Assembly: GCA_007120555.1 (NCBI GenBank)
Contig: SKNL01000193.1
Span: 1 to 8,924, forward strand
Reading direction: 5' to 3'
Source: Balneolales bacterium
Lineage (GTDB): Bacteria; Bacteroidota; Rhodothermia; Balneolales; Natronogracilivirgulaceae
Length of the DNA: 8,924 nt
Positions 6,634 through 8,924 of the stretch are shown piece by piece (positions within the stretch are counted from its first letter, which is position 1; every line of letters begins with the position of its first letter). A model generated the notes under the pieces. It saw only the letters and a list, made by a program, of their open reading frames with translations. It was not told where the DNA came from and did not search any database. Position numbers and translations under genes: made by a program.

Positions 6634-7611
6634 TTACCGTATTACTTTTGCAAGTTCAAGAAGCTCGAAATTGATGCTTTTTTTCTCAGACCAGGTTTTG
6701 TGCATGGGCGTCAGCGTGTTTTTCTGGTTGACCACGCCAGCCATGACGCTTGTATGCCCGTTGAGGAGGGCTTCAACGGCAGCGCCTCCAAGCCTGCTGG
6801 CAAGCACCCGGTCATGGGAGGTGGGCGAACCGCCCCGCTGCAGGTGACCGAGCACACTGACGCGCATTTCGTATTTCCCGAAGTCATCTTTCAGTTTTTC
6901 CGCCAGGCTCAGGGCGCCGCCTGACTGATCACCTTCAGCAACCACAACCAGGCTGCTTCTTCGCTGAACCTTGAACACTTCTTTCAAAGTGTCACAGATG
7001 TAATCCAGCTTTTTTATGGCTTCGGGCAACAGGATGAGTTCGGCGCCGGTGGCAATGCCTGTTTCCAGTGCAATGAAACCAGCCTCACGTCCCATCACCT
7101 CCACAAGGAACAAACGGTCATGGGCATCGGCCGTATCCCGTATCTTGTCAATAGCTTCCATGGCCGTGTTCAGGGCGGTGTCATATCCGATGGTTTCATC
7201 TGTTCCGTAGAGGTCATTGTCGATGGTTCCCGGTACGCCCACTACCGGTATCCCGTATTCCTCATAAAGTTCGGATGCACCGCGAAAGGTGCCGTCGCCC
7301 CCGATAGCCACAATGGCATCAATGCCATGTTTTTTCAGGTTATCTATGGCTTTTTTTCGCCCTTCCGAAGTACGGAACTCTTTGGATCGGGCCGATTTAA
7401 GAATGGTTCCGCCACGCTGGAGGATATTGGAGACACTGTGGTGGTGCATCTCGATAAAATCGTCGTCGATCATACCCTGATAACCAAAACGAACGCCCAT
7501 CACATTTAATCCGTTACTTGTGGCCGTCCGGACGGAAGACCGTATAGCGGCATTCATCCCCGGGGCGTCTCCTCCACTGGTGAAAACGGCTATGCGTTTG
7601 ATTTTCTTCAC
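6634..7611 (-). CDS. pfkA: ATP-dependent 6-phosphofructokinase
   Basis: Phosphorylates fructose 6-phosphate to fructose 1,6-bisphosphate, the committed step of glycolysis. The 325-residue protein has the PfkA motifs: TSGGDAPGMN (residues 11-20), GGDGT (104-108), PGTIDND (127-133, catalytic D131), MGRE (173-176) and GHLQRGGSPTSHDR (255-268). Glycine rather than Asp after GGD, and PGTIDND rather than PKTIDND, mark the ATP-dependent type over the pyrophosphate-dependent one. Length matches the family (about 320). The start is GTG at 7611: no in-frame ATG lies between it and the upstream in-frame TAG, and the next ATG is already inside the PGMN motif. It heads the minus-strand gene run, with pgi 11 bases downstream, and faces away from the polyprenyl synthase gene. 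Confidence 0.97.
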   Translation of the reverse strand: MKKIKRIAVFTSGGDAPGMNAAIRSSVRTATSNGLNVMGVRFGYQGMIDDDFIEMHHHSVSNILQRGGTILKSARSKEFRTSEGRKKAIDNLKKHGIDAIVAIGGDGTFRGASELYEEYGIPVVGVPGTIDNDLYGTDETIGYDTALNTAMEAIDKIRDTADAHDRLFLVEVMGREAGFIALETGIATGAELILLPEAIKKLDYICDTLKEVFKVQRRSSLVVVAEGDQSGGALSLAEKLKDDFGKYEMRVSVLGHLQRGGSPTSHDRVLASRLGGAAVEALLNGHTSVMAGVVNQKNTLTPMHKTWSEKKSINFELLELAKVIR

Positions 7612-7752
7612 AGTCTTTTTCTCAAGATTTGTGGTTAAAAACTGCTAAATTGGCTCGTACATTTACAGCCAGATATCATTAGCCCGACGTAGCCAGCAGC
7701 AATCCGGACGAAAGATACCAAATTATAATCTCAAAATATTCCCGACTTTTGC
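7612..7752. promoter_or_regulatory. Divergent intergenic region between pfkA and polyprenyl synthase
   Basis: This 141-base non-coding stretch must carry the start signals for both divergent genes, unless the minus-strand run is read from elsewhere. It is AT-rich at both ends and more GC-rich in the middle (about 7681-7710). A perfect TATAAT lies on the plus strand at 7724-7729, 23 bases before the ATG, but no reasonable -35 partner sits upstream. For the minus strand I see no convincing promoter pair, only weak matches. I found no strong operator-like palindrome. Confidence 0.6.
7650..7679 (+). promoter_or_regulatory. Candidate promoter for the polyprenyl synthase gene
   Basis: The plus strand reads TTGGCT (7650-7655), an 18-base spacer, then TATCAT (7674-7679). 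These match 4 and 5 of 6 positions of the sigma-70 consensus. It would give a 5' leader of roughly 65 bases. An overlapping Bacteroidota-style reading is TTA (7635-7637), 20 bases, then TACATTTA (7658-7665). Both are weak, and the choice depends on the host's sigma factor. Confidence 0.22.
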
Positions 7753-8772
7753 ATGACCAACGAAGTAACAGAGGATATCATCGACCCTGAAACAGCACCC
7801 ATAAAATCCCTGGGCGATATCCAGCAGCCGATCGCTTCCGAGCTGGAAACATTCAAGGTCCATTTCCGGCAGCATCTGGATACCGACGTCTTCCTGCTGA
7901 ACCGCATCATCCGCTATCTTATGCAAATGAAGGGCAAGCAGATGCGGCCTGTCCTGGTTCTGCTTGCCGCCAAAATCTGCGGCGGGATCAACGAGCGCTC
8001 CCATGTAGCCGCAACCATGATCGAACTGCTGCATACCGCCACGCTGATCCATGATGACGTTGTGGATAATGCGGACAAGCGCCGTGGTTTCCTCAGCATG
8101 AACAAAGTCTGGAAAAACAAGGCGAGCGTACTGTTCGGTGATTTTCTGCTTGCCAAAGGTTTGCTGGTAGCCGTGGATTCGGATGAATTCGAACTGCTGA
8201 AGGTCCTCTCCACTGCCGTGAAACGTATGAGCGAAGGTGAACTGCGCCAGCTCAAGGCATCCAAGCTGCAGAACATGACAGAGGAGAAATACTACCAGAT
8301 CATAACGGAAAAGACGGGAAGCCTGCTGGTAGCCTGCTGTGAATGCGGAGCCATCAGCGCATCGGCAGATGAAGCCGTTCGTGAACGCATGCGCGGAATC
8401 GGACATCACATCGGCATTGCGTTCCAGATACGCGACGACCTGCTGGACTACAGCCATCGCAAAACAGGCAAAACCACCGGCAACGATATCCTGGAAAGGA
8501 AAATCACACTGCCGTTCATTGCCGCACTTGATAACGCTTCCCTTATCGAACAAAAAAAAATGCGCTGGCTGTTCCGGAAAAAAGGAAAAAGCACCCGACA
8601 GGTGGATTATATCCGGGACTTTGTAATCGACAATGGCGGCATTGCATATGCCACCCGAAAGATGGAAGAACATGCCGGAAAGGCACTCATACTTCTGAAT
8701 GAGTTTCCGGAGACTGAAATACGGGACGTTTTCTCTGAATTCATACGCTTTGTCATCTACAGAAAAAAATAG
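7753..8772 (+). CDS. Polyprenyl diphosphate synthase, likely long-chain
   Basis: Trans-prenyltransferase that adds isopentenyl diphosphate units to an allylic primer, probably making the side-chain precursor of a respiratory quinone. The 339-residue protein has GKQMRP (residues 61-66, IPP binding), the first aspartate-rich motif DDVVD (101-105) followed by RRG (110-112), EKTGS (186-190), and the second aspartate-rich motif DDLLD (228-232). Upstream of DDVVD the residues at -5 and -4 are A96 and T97. These are small where short-chain FPP/GGPP synthases carry aromatic residues, which points to a long-chain (IspB/HepT-like) product; exact length is not readable. The ATG at 7753 gives a usual N-terminus without Shine-Dalgarno sequence. 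It is divergent from pfkA, and its end overlaps the next gene, an LpxH-like enzyme, by about 23 bases. Confidence 0.93.
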   Translation: MTNEVTEDIIDPETAPIKSLGDIQQPIASELETFKVHFRQHLDTDVFLLNRIIRYLMQMKGKQMRPVLVLLAAKICGGINERSHVAATMIELLHTATLIHDDVVDNADKRRGFLSMNKVWKNKASVLFGDFLLAKGLLVAVDSDEFELLKVLSTAVKRMSEGELRQLKASKLQNMTEEKYYQIITEKTGSLLVACCECGAISASADEAVRERMRGIGHHIGIAFQIRDDLLDYSHRKTGKTTGNDILERKITLPFIAALDNASLIEQKKMRWLFRKKGKSTRQVDYIRDFVIDNGGIAYATRKMEEHAGKALILLNEFPETEIRDVFSEFIRFVIYRKK

Positions 8773-8924
8773 CACCCTTGTTCTGCCTGCCCGGTCTCTT
8801 CTCTTTCTGTCGGATGTCCACCTCGGCGCCTGGTCCGCTGAAAAAAACCGGGCTCTGGAAAATGATCTCATCCGTTTGATCGACTATTGCGAGGAGTATC
8901 AACTGGAAATCGTCATACTGGGTG
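8750..8924 (+). CDS. Metallophosphoesterase, LpxH-like (partial, 5' end only)
   Basis: Only the first 58 codons are in the window; the frame is open at the right edge. The visible segment LLFLSDVHLGAW contains metallophosphoesterase motif I (D-x-H), and the last residues IVILG lead into the expected GD of motif II. The DVHLG context resembles UDP-2,3-diacylglucosamine pyrophosphatase (LpxH-type, lipid A synthesis) in Gram-negative bacteria. Other calcineurin-like phosphoesterases share the motif, so the substrate is inference. The start is uncertain: TTG at 8750 overlaps the polyprenyl synthase by 23 bases, while the only in-frame ATG nearby (8699) would overlap by 74 and add a 17-residue extension. 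I chose TTG. The overlap implies co-transcription with the upstream gene. Confidence 0.75.
   Translation, partial: MSSTEKNSTLVLPARSLLFLSDVHLGAWSAEKNRALENDLIRLIDYCEEYQLEIVILG

Noticed and set aside
7723..8871. 382-codon open frame on the minus strand, antisense to the polyprenyl synthase
   Set aside because: The synthase on the other strand has all expected motifs; the antisense product is rich in Phe, Cys and His and matches no family I recognise.

Overview
This window is an ordinary chromosomal housekeeping region. I found no mobile element, CRISPR array, RNA gene or defence-like system, and nothing in it looks like an undescribed system. All eleven genes I can support belong to recognisable core-metabolism families, and no full-length gene shows a frameshift or a missing catalytic residue among those I checked.

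Most of the window (129-7611) is nine tightly packed genes on the minus strand. In transcription order they are pfkA (6-phosphofructokinase), pgi (glucose-6-phosphate isomerase), a deoxynucleoside kinase, a YceD/DUF177 protein, rpmF (ribosomal protein L32), plsX, fabH, fabD and fabG. The gaps are 11, -1, 62, 10, 50, 74, 12 and 26 bases, which fits an operon. An internal promoter is possible in the 62-base gap. The yceD-rpmF-plsX-fabH-fabD-fabG part is the widely conserved bacterial fatty-acid/phospholipid initiation cluster. FabD makes malonyl-ACP, FabH starts the chain, FabG reduces the beta-keto intermediate, and PlsX passes the finished acyl chain to phospholipid synthesis. In many genomes acpP comes next. 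The minus-strand sequence past fabG (128-1) holds a good promoter-like element and then an unstructured leader running off the window edge, so acpP may start just outside.

A 141-base intergenic region (7612-7752) separates this block from a divergent plus-strand pair. These are a long-chain polyprenyl diphosphate synthase (7753-8772) and, overlapping its end, the first 58 codons of a metallophosphoesterase resembling UDP-2,3-diacylglucosamine pyrophosphatase (LpxH-like), cut by the window end.

Organism: base composition is about 50% GC. Only one of the ten visible gene starts has a clear Shine-Dalgarno sequence. A dNK-type deoxynucleoside kinase, a short-type Pgi and an LpxH-like enzyme (implying lipid A, hence an outer membrane) are also present. 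Together these suggest a Gram-negative member of the Bacteroidota/Rhodothermota-Balneolota group. This placement is inference and moderate at best.
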